From Diorhabda sublineata (lineage: Eukaryota; Arthropoda; Insecta; Coleoptera; Chrysomelidae), in NCBI RefSeq assembly GCF_026230105.1, contig NC_079477.1, positions 7,383,001 through 7,447,000 on the forward strand: DNA of 64,000 nt. Direction: 5' to 3'. Below are positions 48,098-59,605 of this stretch, in pieces. Each line of letters starts with the position of its first letter. Position 1 is the first letter of the stretch. Below the pieces are notes generated by a model. It saw only the letters and a list, made by a program, of their open reading frames with translations, was not told the origin of the DNA and searched no databases. The position numbers and the translations under genes were made by a program.

Positions 48098-48182
48098 TTG
48101 ATAAATACCGAAATCGGTCGAAACGTCATTGTTATAAAAACTAATTGATTTTTTGATAAAAACCGGAATAGGCGAAAACGGT
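48098..48182 (+). repeat. Two tandem hammerhead-like stem-loops
   Basis: 48098-48127 reads TTGATAAATACCGAAATCGG, then TCGAAACGTC: an ACCG-AAAT-CGGT stem-loop followed by CGAAAC. 48153-48182 reads TTGATAAAAACCGGAATAGG, then CGAAAACGG, a diverged second copy. TTGATAA stands where a hammerhead has CTGATGA. Penelope-like elements are known to carry such motifs. Here two core bases differ, so activity is doubtful. Confidence 0.45.
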
Positions 48183-48239
48183 TTTTTACCTGTTTGATAA
48201 ACTAATTTTCAATTAGATGATAAAGAAAATAAAAAATAA

Positions 48240-50785
48240 AGACAATTGAACAACAAAAAATTATATGTGGTTCGCGTGCGTCTATACAACATTTTCTTCA
48301 CTTTCTAAGAACCTCTTATATATAGAAGCTCAAAAACAAGATGGATATTACTACCAAATAATACATGAATGGCTTGTACATCAACCACTTAGAGAAAAAC
48401 TGAAAACAAAGTTATCGTTTGGCTGGAAATAATTTTATAACTGTAAGATACTAATACTAATTGTAAAATACTTTTCTAAAAAATATCGGTATTTTGTTAT
48501 ATAAATAATGTTGAAAGTCACATTGCATAATTGATTGATGCATAGTAAATATGTACGCTTTTGTATATCATAAAATGTATTATGCTCTGAATTGAATACT
48601 AGCATACCAAAATTTGATTATAACAAATTAGATTTTATCATTAAAACTAATATAGTTTATGAATATTAAATTTTGAAACCATCCGAGTTTGTCATGATTT
48701 GTATCATATATCAAACCGAATGAATTATTCATTACACAAAACCGAATTTAGCAATATTTAAATAGTACAAAGTCAACGAAGAGGTAACTAACTATTCCGA
48801 GTTTGTTAAAATTTAATTAATACTCTGTAGTGTCAACAAAGTTTAAATCAAATAATTAAAAGAGATGTTTGTGTTATGTGTTCATGACAATTCATTATGA
48901 CAGTTTTTCGAAGTGACTCTGCTCTATTGAAACGTATAATAATTTAGATATTTTCATAAGATATAATAATCACAGAATAACACCGAATTGCTGTTTTGTG
49001 ATGATTTATGACCGATATCCTTGCGAAATGAGGAATAAATAAATACGACTTTGAAAGTTGATACTTTTGTTTAGAATTAATTCAACGCAAACGTTTCTAA
49101 ATGTTTCTTCTCCTATTTTTTTTTAGTTTCGGTTTTTCAGTCATTATATATATACATCTGTTAGGATGTGTTCTATCAGTTTTGTTGTCACCATTTCTTG
49201 TCACAATATCAAAACTGCTAGTGATACGGGCAATCTCGACCTAAATGGTTCACTCTAAGGCGCAATGTATTATCACTTATTTTGCATAATTTTGGAACTT
49301 GTTAACTACCTAACCAACTTTCCATATTTTTCTCTTTTATTGCTGATTTTCAAACATTTACAACTCAAATGGAAGTTTCCTACTTTTTCTGCTATTTCTT
49401 CGATGCAATCTACTGTGCCGTCTGCCAGCATTTTATCAGACAAATCACTGCTAGTTCTCCATTGTTACTCTCCATATCTGGAGTTCCAGTACAATGCCCA
49501 GTAATCATATCAATAGTCTTCTGTGTTGATGTGTAGATCGATGTATTTCTGTTTGATTCACGACTTTCTTTCTGCGTAAATTTCTTTTTGATATATCCAG
49601 TTTTCAGTCTCTACGACTTCTGGGCATTTTCGTTTGGAAATACATCAGATTCTTTCACCTTCATGATATGTCCATAATTCTTTTGTCTTCAAATGTTGTT
49701 CACTTTCAACTGTAGAGCACCTTTTGAAGTTACACCTTTTGAGGTTACACCTTTTATGAACAATTCTATAAGCTATAGCATTGCTTCTAGATTAACAGTG
49801 CTGCTATCCTCTGCACTTTCGTGAATACTACTATTTGTGCATCAATCTATATGTGATAGATTCAACAGAAAAAAGTCGAGTAATAGCTCCTTCTTAATAG
49901 ATATGATACATAGGATATTGAGAATGGTGGTCTTTTCTTTATATAATGTAAAATTGAGGAAGTAGAAATAGTGGAATTGGAACTTTGGAAAAGATATTAT
50001 TAGCTATGGCAGAAATAACATACGAACTCCACTCCACACGTCTTTATATGGATAGAATTATGTTATTATTAAGCAAGGAGCTTTTTTGGGTCAATTTGTT
50101 TAACTAATCAACTGTTTCTTATATATATTCCAAATTATATCGTTTGTGACATATTTCTAGAAATCGTTTGTGGTAGCTCCGTGATATTCAACTCTAAGAA
50201 TGAAAAAACTTCGGTGCCACGAGAAACAACAACAACAAAAATTTCGTAATTCCGACAAAAAGGCTCAATTATATTCAACTTCTCTTTTTTATTGTAAGAG
50301 TTGAATTCGAGCTTTCACTTAATATATAATTACTCGATATGATCTCAGATACGACCGCGCTACACTTATTTGCGTTCTGCTGGAAATCAAATATTTAAAT
50401 AGGCTCAAGGATTAGGAAAAAGGATTAACTGGAATATGATTAATCGATTAAAATAATCCGGCGCATTCTTCCAAAATCAATATTTAGTTCAACTAGATTG
50501 TTAGAGGTAACCGCAATTAAAGAAAAAAAGAAGAAATTCGATCTAAAAATACAAATTAGCCTTTTTATGTGAGTTACCAGTAGCGGAGTTAAATTAGGAC
50601 GCGGTGGGGCGACTACCCATACTACCCATATATTTACTTGCAAATTCCCAAGATTAAAAATTAAATAAGTAATCAGAATCTTGGTTTTATAAATTGTATA
50701 ACTGACACATAGATGGATCTGCCATTGTTAAATCCATATGACGTTTATGAAGTACCAGCTTTCAAAAGACTATGGTTAAAATTTC
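48240..50785. other. Long stretch without a recognised gene
   Basis: Around 49265-49900 the minus strand has protein-like pieces (SSDLSDKMLADGTVDCIEEI, AEKVGNFHLSCKCLK) that I cannot name. A short tandem word, TTACACCTTTTGAAG / TTACACCTTTTGAGG, occurs at 49715-49760. Nothing else was recognised. Confidence 0.35.
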
Positions 50786-50794
50786 ATGACATTT

Positions 50795-51913
50795 TGATCA
50801 GTCACTAATAAGTGACAGCCATTTAAGTGAAGATACTTTTATAAGTTTCAAAACAAAGGATTCAAAACAATTTCGTGTGTTGATTTATCATTGCTTATTT
50901 ATGAAAAGAAAAATAATGTACTAGCTCACCAATGGCTTCAAAAGTGTTATACGGAGTCTGCTCCATTACCGGTTTGATGAATTTAAACATAGTCGTACAT
51001 AAACCGATGATAGTGAACGCTCTGGTCGTCCAATTGAGGTGGTTACTCCATAAAAACATCAAAAATGTCCACTAATTGATTCTATTTAATTGTAAATTGA
51101 AATTCTGTGAGATACCTGAGACCGTGAAGTTATCAGAATGCAGTGCGTTTACAATTATGTATAAACATTTGATTATGAGAAAGCTATTTTCAAAGTGACT
51201 GTCACGACATAGTCGATCAAAAACCTTTTGATGATATAGTATATACTATTTTGTTATCTTTACACGAAAAGAATCAAATTTTTTGAATTTTGAATCGATA
51301 TGTGGCAATGGATATCTATAACTTCACTCCGGAATCACAACGTTCATCATCTGAGTGAACTGTAGCCGGTAAACCTCGTGCAAAGCATCCAAAGGCCCAT
51401 CAATCAGCTGGGAAGGTTTATTGGGATGTGCATGGCATAGTGTTCATCGACTATCTCCAAAAGGGAGAGACAATCTCAATAGCGAATACTACATGTACAA
51501 AAATGTCAAAGAAAAAACCAAGATAATGCACCGATTCACAAGTCGATGGCAACGATATTTAAATTGAAAGAATTACACTACGAATTGTTTCCTCATCCAC
51601 CATATAGTCCAGATCTGGCCCCCAGTTACTACTAGCTATTCGCTTGTCTTTAAAAAAATGCTCGCTGGTAAGAAATTCAGCTCAAATGAAGAAGCAATTG
51701 CTGAGACTGAAGCCTATTTTGGGGCAAAAGACAAATCTTTCTAGAAACATGGCATCGGGAAGCCAAATATCGTTTTTATTCATCAATTTAGACTCTTTTA
51801 AGAGCAGTAATGATTGTATTTCTGATTGTATTGAAGGGTATAAAAAAGATCGATTTTTGGCCATAAATGTGTTTTTCTTAGTTAGTCACACGACTTATTG
51901 AGTGATGTGTTAG
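50795..51913 (+). pseudogene. mariner element relic, irritans-like, near full length
   Basis: Blocks: KDSKQFRVLIYHCLFMKRK (about 50857-50915); FDEFKHSRTYTDDSERSGRP, then IEVVTP (about 50975-51045); VHGIVFIDYLQKGETI-like sequence (about 51425-51475, frameshifted); SEYYMYKNVKEKTK (about 51483-51525); TNCFLIHHIVQIWPP in one frame, or ELFPHPPYSPDLAP in another (about 51575-51620); and KKMLAGKKFSSNEEAIAETE, AYFGAKDKSF (51653-51740). The right end, near GTCACACGACTTATTGAGTG and ATGTGTTA (51886-51913), resembles the irritans-group inverted repeat. A degraded partner is near 50797-50820. The element is broken by stops and deletions, including the second catalytic motif. Confidence 0.82.
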
Positions 51914-52203
51914 ATTTCGGAGCAGCTACACCTTGTCAAATTCTGTGATGATTACAAATTAAAATTAACTGCAAATTATAGTATAGTAGCCTTATCATAA
52001 TGTGTTTTTGTTCAAATTGAATAAAAAATTTCAGCTTAAAACATTTATACACCAACAATGTTTTGCTAATATCATTAACTATATCCGTAACAGCCTGTTA
52101 ATGAGGAAAGTAGTTTTTCTAAGCATAAAATTTGGTATTTAGTTAGCTATTTGCTAACACTAACGAGCACTTCATCTCCACCTCTCCTATTCTGTGAACT
52201 CAG

Positions 52204-52323
52204 CCCCTCTACAGTAGAACATTGGACGTGGCTCCTAGTATTAGCAGTTACGAAAGTAACAACAGAAAAGCATTGCTGGCTTTGTTGGAGGGAAACGAAA
52301 TTGACAAGGCTTACCAAATATAA
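52204..52323 (+). CDS. Possible terminal exon, not recognised
   Basis: A pyrimidine-rich tract and CTCAG at 52190-52203 look like a 3' splice site. The following frame is open for 39 codons (PLYSRTLDVAPSISSYESNN, then RKALLALLEGNEIDKAYQI) to a TAA at 52321. The composition is protein-like, but I know no family. No upstream exon was found. It may be chance. Confidence 0.2.
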   Translation, partial: PLYSRTLDVAPSISSYESNNRKALLALLEGNEIDKAYQI

Positions 52324-53024
52324 TTACAGAGGAGGAGGCCAGTATTATCGCATAAATATTATTTTGTTGTCCAGATGGTTGAAACATTAATGATAGTGAA
52401 TGTTCGCGTACAGAGCACGACATGTATTTCTGTATTCAAGCTCAGGTTTTCAGTTTCACCTTATATTTATTGTATATAGATTTTTTGATGGAATCAACTT
52501 ATCCTTAATAATTTTCCTTGCTTTTCTTGTATCTTACTTAAATCTACTGGTCTGAATTTCAATTTTAAGTTTCTTCACACAGAAACTGATTCTTTATCTA
52601 TGTTACTAGAAGTGCTTAAAGCGGATTTTATACTAAATTGTTCCAATTTTCCACTCAAGGTTCTAAAATTATAAAAACAACGAACAATACCAAGAATACC
52701 TGTTACAATGCAATAAAGTTAAACTTTCAATACACTCGAATGAAAAGTTATTTCATACGAGACGATCTCTACTTACAGAACTTTGAGTGAATAGATAGAC
52801 AAAAATAGCATGATCTGAGAACAAATGAGTTACAAGAAGAGAAGATGAAATGGGATGGTATTAAAGATGTCAAGTTGGAGCAATGTTGAAGAATAAGGGT
52901 AGAAGAATAGGTCAGCTACTGTTAACATACAATAGAGCCTGAAAGGAAGAAGAAGTATTAATAAATTAGGAAATAGTTATTATTGTTTCTGTTAAAAAAG
53001 AGAGCACAATTTTGTATATATTAT

Positions 53025-53215
53025 TCCAAAAGTGTATTTACGGGCATTGGAAAACAGACTGATAAAAGATATAAGACCGCAGTTAGAAGAATATCAGAGC
53101 GAGTTTAGAAAAAATAGAGCAAACATGAGTACATTTTTGCAATAAAAGAAGTGATGAGTTATGGAAAAACAAAAAACGTCAAAGGATACCGAAGCTTTAG
53201 ACCGAGTCCCAAGTT
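53025..53215 (+). pseudogene. LINE RT fragment
   Basis: The frame reads PKVYLRALENRLIKDIRPQL, then EEYQSEFRKNRANMSTFLQ. It equals the ILExRIxxxIxPxLEExQxGFRxGRSTxDxIFxxRQ region of non-LTR retrotransposon RTs. After stops, TEALDRVPS (about 53192-53215) is the motif A end (xKAFDRVPR), with the aspartate kept. Nothing recognisable follows downstream of 53215. Confidence 0.65.
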
Positions 53216-53381
53216 TCATGCTAGTTTTTCTATGAACTCTTTAAACTTTGAATTGGTTTTCTACAATTTTCTGAATGAATAGAATTATTCATTGGAACTA
53301 GAGTGAATAATAGAGTACCTTTCAGACACAAAACTTGTATTGAGGTATATTTAAAGAACGCATGAGTGTTAATAATGTAAT

Positions 53382-53730
53382 TTAAGCAATTAGTAGTAGG
53401 TAGTTACGCTTATATACACTTTTAAATATTTTCATTTTGTTAGCCATCGAATTATCAATATAGGATTCAGCATCATCGCTAGATTCACAACCCCCATGAC
53501 TTTTCAGAGTTAGGAGATTTGCTCCTACATTAAATACGATAATCGCAGAAGACCTTCGAAATCCGTGGTCTATATATAAGACCGGATTTGGTAATTGCAA
53601 ACATTACGCTATATATATTTCCATGCTGCGAAGTGCGAAATTTATGCATCCCCACGGGCTGTTTTGTACATTTGCCAATTTGGTAATTGAAAAAAACAGT
53701 GTCCCGTTTGTGGTTCGATTGGAATATCAA
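53382..53730 (-). pseudogene. Tyrosine recombinase relic (copy 4, longest)
   Basis: Two overlapping minus-strand frames join into one family stretch through a frameshift near 53590. The first has VFFNYQIGKCTKQPVGMHKF (about 53695-53640). The second has QLPNPVLYIDHGFRRSSAII, then VFNVGANLLTLKSHGGCESS and DDAESYIDNSMANKMK (53597-53430). The H-x-x-R box (HGFR) and the tyrosine (AESY) are kept. The GGW tryptophan has become C. It is collinear with the copies at 12283, 38288 and 41501 and extends about 40 residues further N-terminal. Recombinase motif identity is seen; the Crypton-like label is inference. Confidence 0.72.
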
Positions 53731-54234
53731 TTAGAATTGTTTCTTTGAAGAGTTTAAGAACAAAAATAATAAGAGAAAAATAAAAAGATAAAGAATGATA
53801 GACATCTTCAAAACTCTCATATTTTATGTCACATCCAATAATATTATTGCAAGTGATTTACTCACAAAGTTCACTCACGTCACTATTGAAAGACATAATT
53901 ATTAAGTGTGCCAGAAAACGAAGAACGAGGGAAACGATATTAAAAAGGTTTTTTAAAAAAATAATCATTTTAATAGACATTAGGCGGCAGGTGCCAACAG
54001 CTACTATAAGAGGGTGGTGAGAACAAGTGGGAGGGTCGTTATTTACGGGTTGTCCATCGATTGATTTTGCATCATTAATCAGGTTATATATGAATTACCT
54101 TGGATTAGGGTAAGCTAATTTTACTAGATAGATCGTGTTAGTCAACATTGGAATAGGCCTCGATCAATTTCATATCATTAATAATAACTGGTTCATTTTC
54201 TATTTGATTCTATTAGGTACAATAAGCGGAAATC

Positions 54235-54236
<2 letters not shown>

Positions 54237-54285
<49 letters not shown>
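54237..54285. repeat. (AT)n microsatellite
   Basis: An uninterrupted run of about 24 AT dinucleotides. Confidence 0.98.
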
Positions 54286-54286
<1 letters not shown>

Positions 54287-54616
54287 TTAATAGATTGGCT
54301 GTATACAGGTGGTTTCGTCTTGCAATTACATTATTTATATATTCTTACCTTTAATTAAGATTTTTACTAAATTCTTATTTTTTGTGCCTCTTTGTACAAA
54401 CTTAAAATAAAAATATTAATATTTATTTTTGAAATAATCCTTAAAGAAACTCGAATAGCTCAAGTCATTAACAATTTTACACGGTTTTTATACCTTAACT
54501 GTTTATTCAAATGAAAAATAGTCATGATAATAAAAATATTCTGTCTAGTTCTAGAAATATTTCATTTATTCAACAATTCTTTCTGAATGAATGAATGAAT
54601 TCCCAAACGTCAAAAT

Positions 54617-55134
54617 TTATTCAGCTTTCGGTTCGTACAATTCACGATATATTTTCAATTCACATGGTCTATTACTGATGTATTTCAGAATTTTGTAATA
54701 TCTATCACAGTAACATCGAACGGTACAGCCAAAGCCGGTACTACACGATACGTCCAACGTTTGCGCGAACATTTGTGTTCCGATGTACGGCTGCACATTG
54801 GAAGGAAGCTGGAACCTTTCTTACACTTATCTAAAGTAATAAAAACGTGGCAAAAAAGTGATGAACAGTATACAACAGATGTAGATTCTTTTAATAATGT
54901 CCACATTATACTGACAGCTTCGATTTTCCATACAAAAACGTAGCATTCACGCGCAAAGGAACAAGAACTGTGTGTAGTTGTACCACAAGTGTAAGTTCCC
55001 ACTTCGTTCCAATCTTGGTTACTCCTTTGACGCAGATCAAAGAACCGACTCTCCATGTTCAATGTTCCAGTGCAAACGTTAGAAGCGAAAGATTCGTCGA
55101 ATGACATGCCAGCAGTTGGAATCATTGGACGCAT
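54617..55134 (-). CDS. Candidate two-exon gene for a cysteine-rich protein
   Basis: This is the best candidate for a non-transposon gene. Proposed exon 1 runs 55134-54951 (MRPMIPTAGMSFDESFASNV, later CTGTLNMESRFFDLRQRSNQ and YTCGTTTHSSCSFA). Exon 2 runs 54819-54617 (QRFQLPSNVQPYIGTQMFAQ, then TLDVSCSTGFGCTVRCYCDR and YYKILKYISNRPCELKIY). The intron of 131 bases (54950-54820) would be GT...AG. The phases fit (1 base plus 2), giving 128 residues with about nine cysteines. Frame A stays open through the intron (149 codons), so an unspliced product is the alternative. AATAAA-like sites follow the stop. No signal peptide is visible at this start and a stop lies just upstream. Either an upstream part is missing or this is a relic. 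I do not recognise the family. Confidence 0.42.
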
Positions 55135-58100
55135 CGTGTGTTACCGGCTTAATACTACTTATATCGGTTCGTCTCTGCTATACAAAACATTTATGATAGT
55201 TTCCAATCTCTTGAGACACTCTCAAAAATAGGTCATTTCTCATCAAGTGCTTAAAAAAGCATATGAGTTGTAATATTGAATTTCACCTCAATAGACTCTA
55301 AAAATACGTAATTTTTTATCATGCTCATCCGGTATACCAAGTAAGCGTTAAATTCTTTATATTGGACACTCCATTTCGAAACTGTTATCACACAACTGAA
55401 CATTGATCGATAAATCACTGGTCTAATGACCAAAAAACACGTTTTTCAAACAAATTTCGCTTAATACATCTTCGCCAATGATATAATCAGTGTAACGATT
55501 TTCCATTATGTCAATGCCATTTCATAGAATAATTTCCTTGGATCTTAAAATAAGCTTGTGATTCAACGATAAATTCCTCGTTGTAAGATATTTATCTCCT
55601 AGGATTTTTTTTAGATTTGGAAACAATCTCTGGGAACTGAATAATTTGGATAATATGGTTTGTTTGTAACAAATGCGAAGGCCATCATTTTTATCGACTC
55701 AGTTCTTTTAATGGAAAAGATTTTCTGTTTATAGACTATTTCTTCAAATCGGCTCAATAATATGAAGTATTTGTCACTTGCAATTTTTCTTCCTTTCCAA
55801 ACAGCTGCCGTGTGTATCACAAATTACAGCGGTTACAACTTTGCATGGGTTACAGTTAAGTTTTCTCGATATGAGCAGTTTTCATTGGATTTGTCCACTC
55901 AGAAGAGTGTATCTAATGATAGAGTTGTGTTTCACGCATGGTATTATTTCGCCTAAGGAGCTCCAAATTTGAATCCAAATCACCATTGTAAGGAACCTCT
56001 TTAGAAAGAAGCTTTGTTATGCTAAATTGCTTATATAAAATGATGAGATGATTATAAACTCACCCCCATTCAAAATTTCTTTCATGTTGTTCTGTACGGT
56101 CATATTTGAATCTAGCATTAGACTCAACGACATATAATCACTTTAATAATTTCTAATAAACTATTGAAATTAAGGTAAAAATTTTATAACTGTCGTTTAA
56201 AATATGTTAACTTAAGAAAAAAATATAAAATATGGTTTTTAGTTGCCACTATTTTTAAGTCCAAGAGCTTATTGGATGATTAGCATTGTTTTGAAAAATT
56301 TAGTGGGTAGTAGAATGCCGTTTGAATACTAATGTCAAAATGTACCTCTCAATGCCCCTCCTACTCACGGATTTTTATGTTTATTTAATAATCATTAGGC
56401 AAAGCTGAAATAACTCATGCAATTCTAATGTTATCACAAATTATGTTCCCCATAAAATAGTTTCTACCTACTAACAGACTTGTTCTTGCACGACTCAAAA
56501 CGTACTTGAACCTATCGATTTATCATAAAAAATGACCTCCTGTTACAAAAGTTAAGTTGGAAAGAAATATTAGTAGTTTTATTTTTGATTATTGACTGAA
56601 TTTATTATTCATATACGTAAACTTCGATGGTGTTTCTAGTAAGTGTATTTTTAATGATAACATTGATAGATAAAGTTCAGTTATAAAATCGATTTGAGAG
56701 TTACTACTTCAAAGGAATATTATGTATGTAAGTGTCTAATAATAAATTTGAATAGTCTTGTTGAATATGAAATTACGCGAATATATTTCATATTTTGGAA
56801 ACTTCAGTCTATTGAAATAGAACATTGAATTATGAGGCATATTTTTTTGTCTAAAATAGAGAATAAATCTCGAAATATAAAATCAAATATGATCGATTGG
56901 TTTCGCCAGATACCAAATTTTAATAATTTCATTTATTATGAACAGTGACGTATTACTGTACAGCTTTGAAAGGTTCTTAATATGTAATGTGAATCATGAA
57001 TGATTTCGCAAAATGAAATATACACAGGGCGACCAACATATTAAATGCAATATCATTGTGAATCAACAAATTGCATCTGTCACTATGTAACAAACGTTTG
57101 ACAGCGTGCCTCTTTGTTCAAAGAGAAGACTTGTAGACTGTGACTTTAGATGAAAAGTTCGTGAGGGTCTATCGGCGTTGGAGCCATCTTTAAATTTCTT
57201 GACTCTGCTCTCTAATTTTGAGGTTTTGATGTTGTATTTCAACGCGGTTCTTCTTTACGACAACACATATTACAGCATCAATTGCTAAACTCATGGACTC
57301 TTCATCTACTTATCCGCGTATCTTTTTTTTATATTTTCGCACCATGATTCTGCAATAAAATTTTAATTATCAGATTGACTTAACAAAAATATTTCATTTT
57401 ATTGGAATCGGAATACGTTATAAATAAAAACTATGTTATTCTGCATTTTATTTCATAAAAAATAATCTTAGGCGAGCAATCGTGCGCGTATGTATGAATG
57501 TGCCCCTTGTCTAACTGTCCGAATGCATCCCTTTCCTTTGCATAAACTCAAAATACAACTATATACAAATTCTAAATTAGTTTGAGAAATTGAGTAAAAC
57601 TCAAAATAAATAATTTGAACATTGATCAATAATTCACCATTTTGTCAAAACATGGCACTTCTACTTACAATTACGAACTAAACTTAGATAAAGAATTTAC
57701 TCACAGCATGCGAAAACACGTTCTGTCTTGTCAGATGATACACCGTGGTGTGACTATCGCGACACTTTAGTGGCAACGTGGTGGCCGGCATATCTATCCA
57801 CACAAGCAAAGGTGTATTTGTGTGGCATTTAGTTCTTCTGTTATATTGTATGTACTAATGTACCCCACTTGCGAATTGTGACTACTTTCCCCTACTTCTG
57901 TCCACACAAAGATGGTGGCTCTCATAATAATTCAAACGTTTTAATAATCTATCCATAATTTATTTGTTGTTCTTGATTTATTGATAATTTTTTTGTGACA
58001 AAAACTGAAGTATATTTAACAAAAGTGAAGCGTAAGATCGAATATACAAATCAGCAGTCTGCTATAAAATCTCATGTTCTCTTTGAAGCCTACAACGAAT

Positions 58101-58185
58101 ATTTTGATTGACTTGTTCAGCATCGAGACCCGCCATAGACTCTACATGTTGTTGGCAAGAGCCTAAATACCAAAATGAACACACT
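55135..58185. other. Long stretch without a confident gene
   Basis: A plus-strand ORF at 55762-55956 begins MKYLSLAIFLPFQTAAVC, which looks like a signal peptide. It overlaps other open frames on both strands, so I do not call it. The 57450-57900 region is less A+T-rich than its surroundings but gave no gene. ACAGGGCGACCAACATAT near 57025 resembles a transposon end of the kind seen at 36845. Confidence 0.35.
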
Positions 58186-58189
58186 GTTT

Positions 58190-58275
58190 ACACCACTACT
58201 ACACCAACACTCACATACACTGTCTGACGCGCGTTTCGATAACCAAGTTATCGTCTTCAGAGATTGAAGGTAAAT
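58190..58275 (-). repeat. Penelope-type hairpin repeat, single copy
   Basis: The plus strand reads CCACTACTACACCAACACTC, then CTGTCTGACGCGCGTTTCGA, TAACCAAGTTATCG and TCTTCAGAGATTGAAGG. It is one unit of the fold-back at 35776-35940. On the minus strand it gives CTGAAGA, the GATAAC-TTG-GTTATC stem, GAAA, the self-complementary CGCGCG, then GTC and AGAC. Confidence 0.85.
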
Positions 58276-58279
58276 TGTT

Positions 58280-59150
58280 TATCTCATTATGAATATCACC
58301 AACGGTTCCAGAAATTCAAACTTAACCAAAATACCAAATCAATGACTATTAGTTTTGCATTGTAAATCAGAGTAGAACACCTAAAGATAAAAATACAAAT
58401 GCTAACCTTGGATTTTCTTTTGCAGCAATTGTACATTTCCAATACCAAAGCCATTCAAAAAATATTTGTATAAAAGTAGCTCATTTCTTAGTTTTGGTGA
58501 AAATAATTTTTATATGAGACTTGATATGAGATTTTAATGACTTGGTTAGAGGTTTAAATTCTGCCAAATATGAAACAGAGCTTTTAGGATGAAAACACAG
58601 AAAGCAGACTAGGCAAGGAACAATCTCAACGTTCAAGAATATGGATATTGAAATAAAATGAAAGGCAGGATAGAAGAAATTAGCATATCCAGTGGTCCTA
58701 GCCAATGACGTTTATTTATTCACATTGATTACAAAAAGCTGTTTTTTCACAAAAAGGAAGTAAATCCTCATCTTTGTCAATCATTCATTTGGTAGGTACA
58801 TCTGAAAGAAAATGATTATAGTTTTAATAGCTTGCTTGAATTTGTGGAGTATAGCGAATACAATTGAGAGCTGATTGGAAAATAGTGGAATTTATTTATT
58901 TATTTATCTGTGCTCATGGGATAGCAGAGCGGATACTAAGCACGGTATTCAACAGTCGTGGCCTGTAAGAAGAAAACGTTGTATCGGAAAACAAATCGTA
59001 AAGTTTGAGGCGATTGCTAAAGCGAACAAAACGTTAATGCTCTGTACATTTAAAAGCTTCTGGATACTTAATACAGTTAATTATTTATTAGAAGTGAAAG
59101 TTGAAGCTTTGGTTTTTGACGTTCTGCAATTTTTACAACATTGTTGAATT
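58280..59150. other. No recognised gene
   Basis: An ORF at 58875-59147 (plus, 90 codons) is not recognised. Its end runs into the pseudogene below in another frame. Confidence 0.4.
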
Positions 59151-59154
59151 GTAA

Positions 59155-59395
59155 TAAAAGAGCGAGTTAGAGCCATTTCAAAGAAGTAGTTTCTGGATTT
59201 TTAAGAAATAACAAAGCTGAACACGGCGAAAAGTTAGTTGAGGAAATGATACCACGGGCTGCAGGATTACATTCATAGCATTCAGAAAAAACAGGAGAAC
59301 GTTTTGATCAAGATATTATGAGCTTTTAACAACGTTATCAATGCCAAAACGATGAAAACATAATGGTCATTGAGAGAAAGTACTTAAGAACATAA
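59155..59395 (+). pseudogene. Pseudogene of multicopy arthropod protein with GERFHQ motif (copy 2)
   Basis: One frame reads SHFKEVVSGFLRNNKAEHGE, then KLVEEM, equal to the family's SFxxVVxxFLGNxKAxNYxELVExM. After a frameshift come HSEKTGERFDQDIMSF, a stop, QRYQCQ and DENIM (about 59275-59365), equal to SEEQGERFHQDIxxMExRYQGxxxxNMM. It overlaps the same family region as copy 1 at 14230-14660 and covers a slightly different part. The family's function is unknown to me. Confidence 0.62.
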
Positions 59396-59605
59396 AATGA
59401 AAAGTTAATTGATTTAATTGAATTAAGCATTTGTTTGAATGGATTCATTTTCAATTAAAAATTCGAACGACGTTTTGAAAAAAATCATTCTATCGGTCTC
59501 CTAAATACAAAAGCATGTCATATATACTTTTTTTTACTGCTTGCGACCTGAAATTTCGACATTAGAGTCAAAGTAAATTTTTTTGACTCTGAGTATCGTT
59601 AAAAA

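Noticed and set aside
55762..55956. Small secreted peptide with a signal-peptide-like start
   Set aside because: Only the first 18 residues look right. The same DNA is open in three frames on both strands and no mature peptide pattern is seen.
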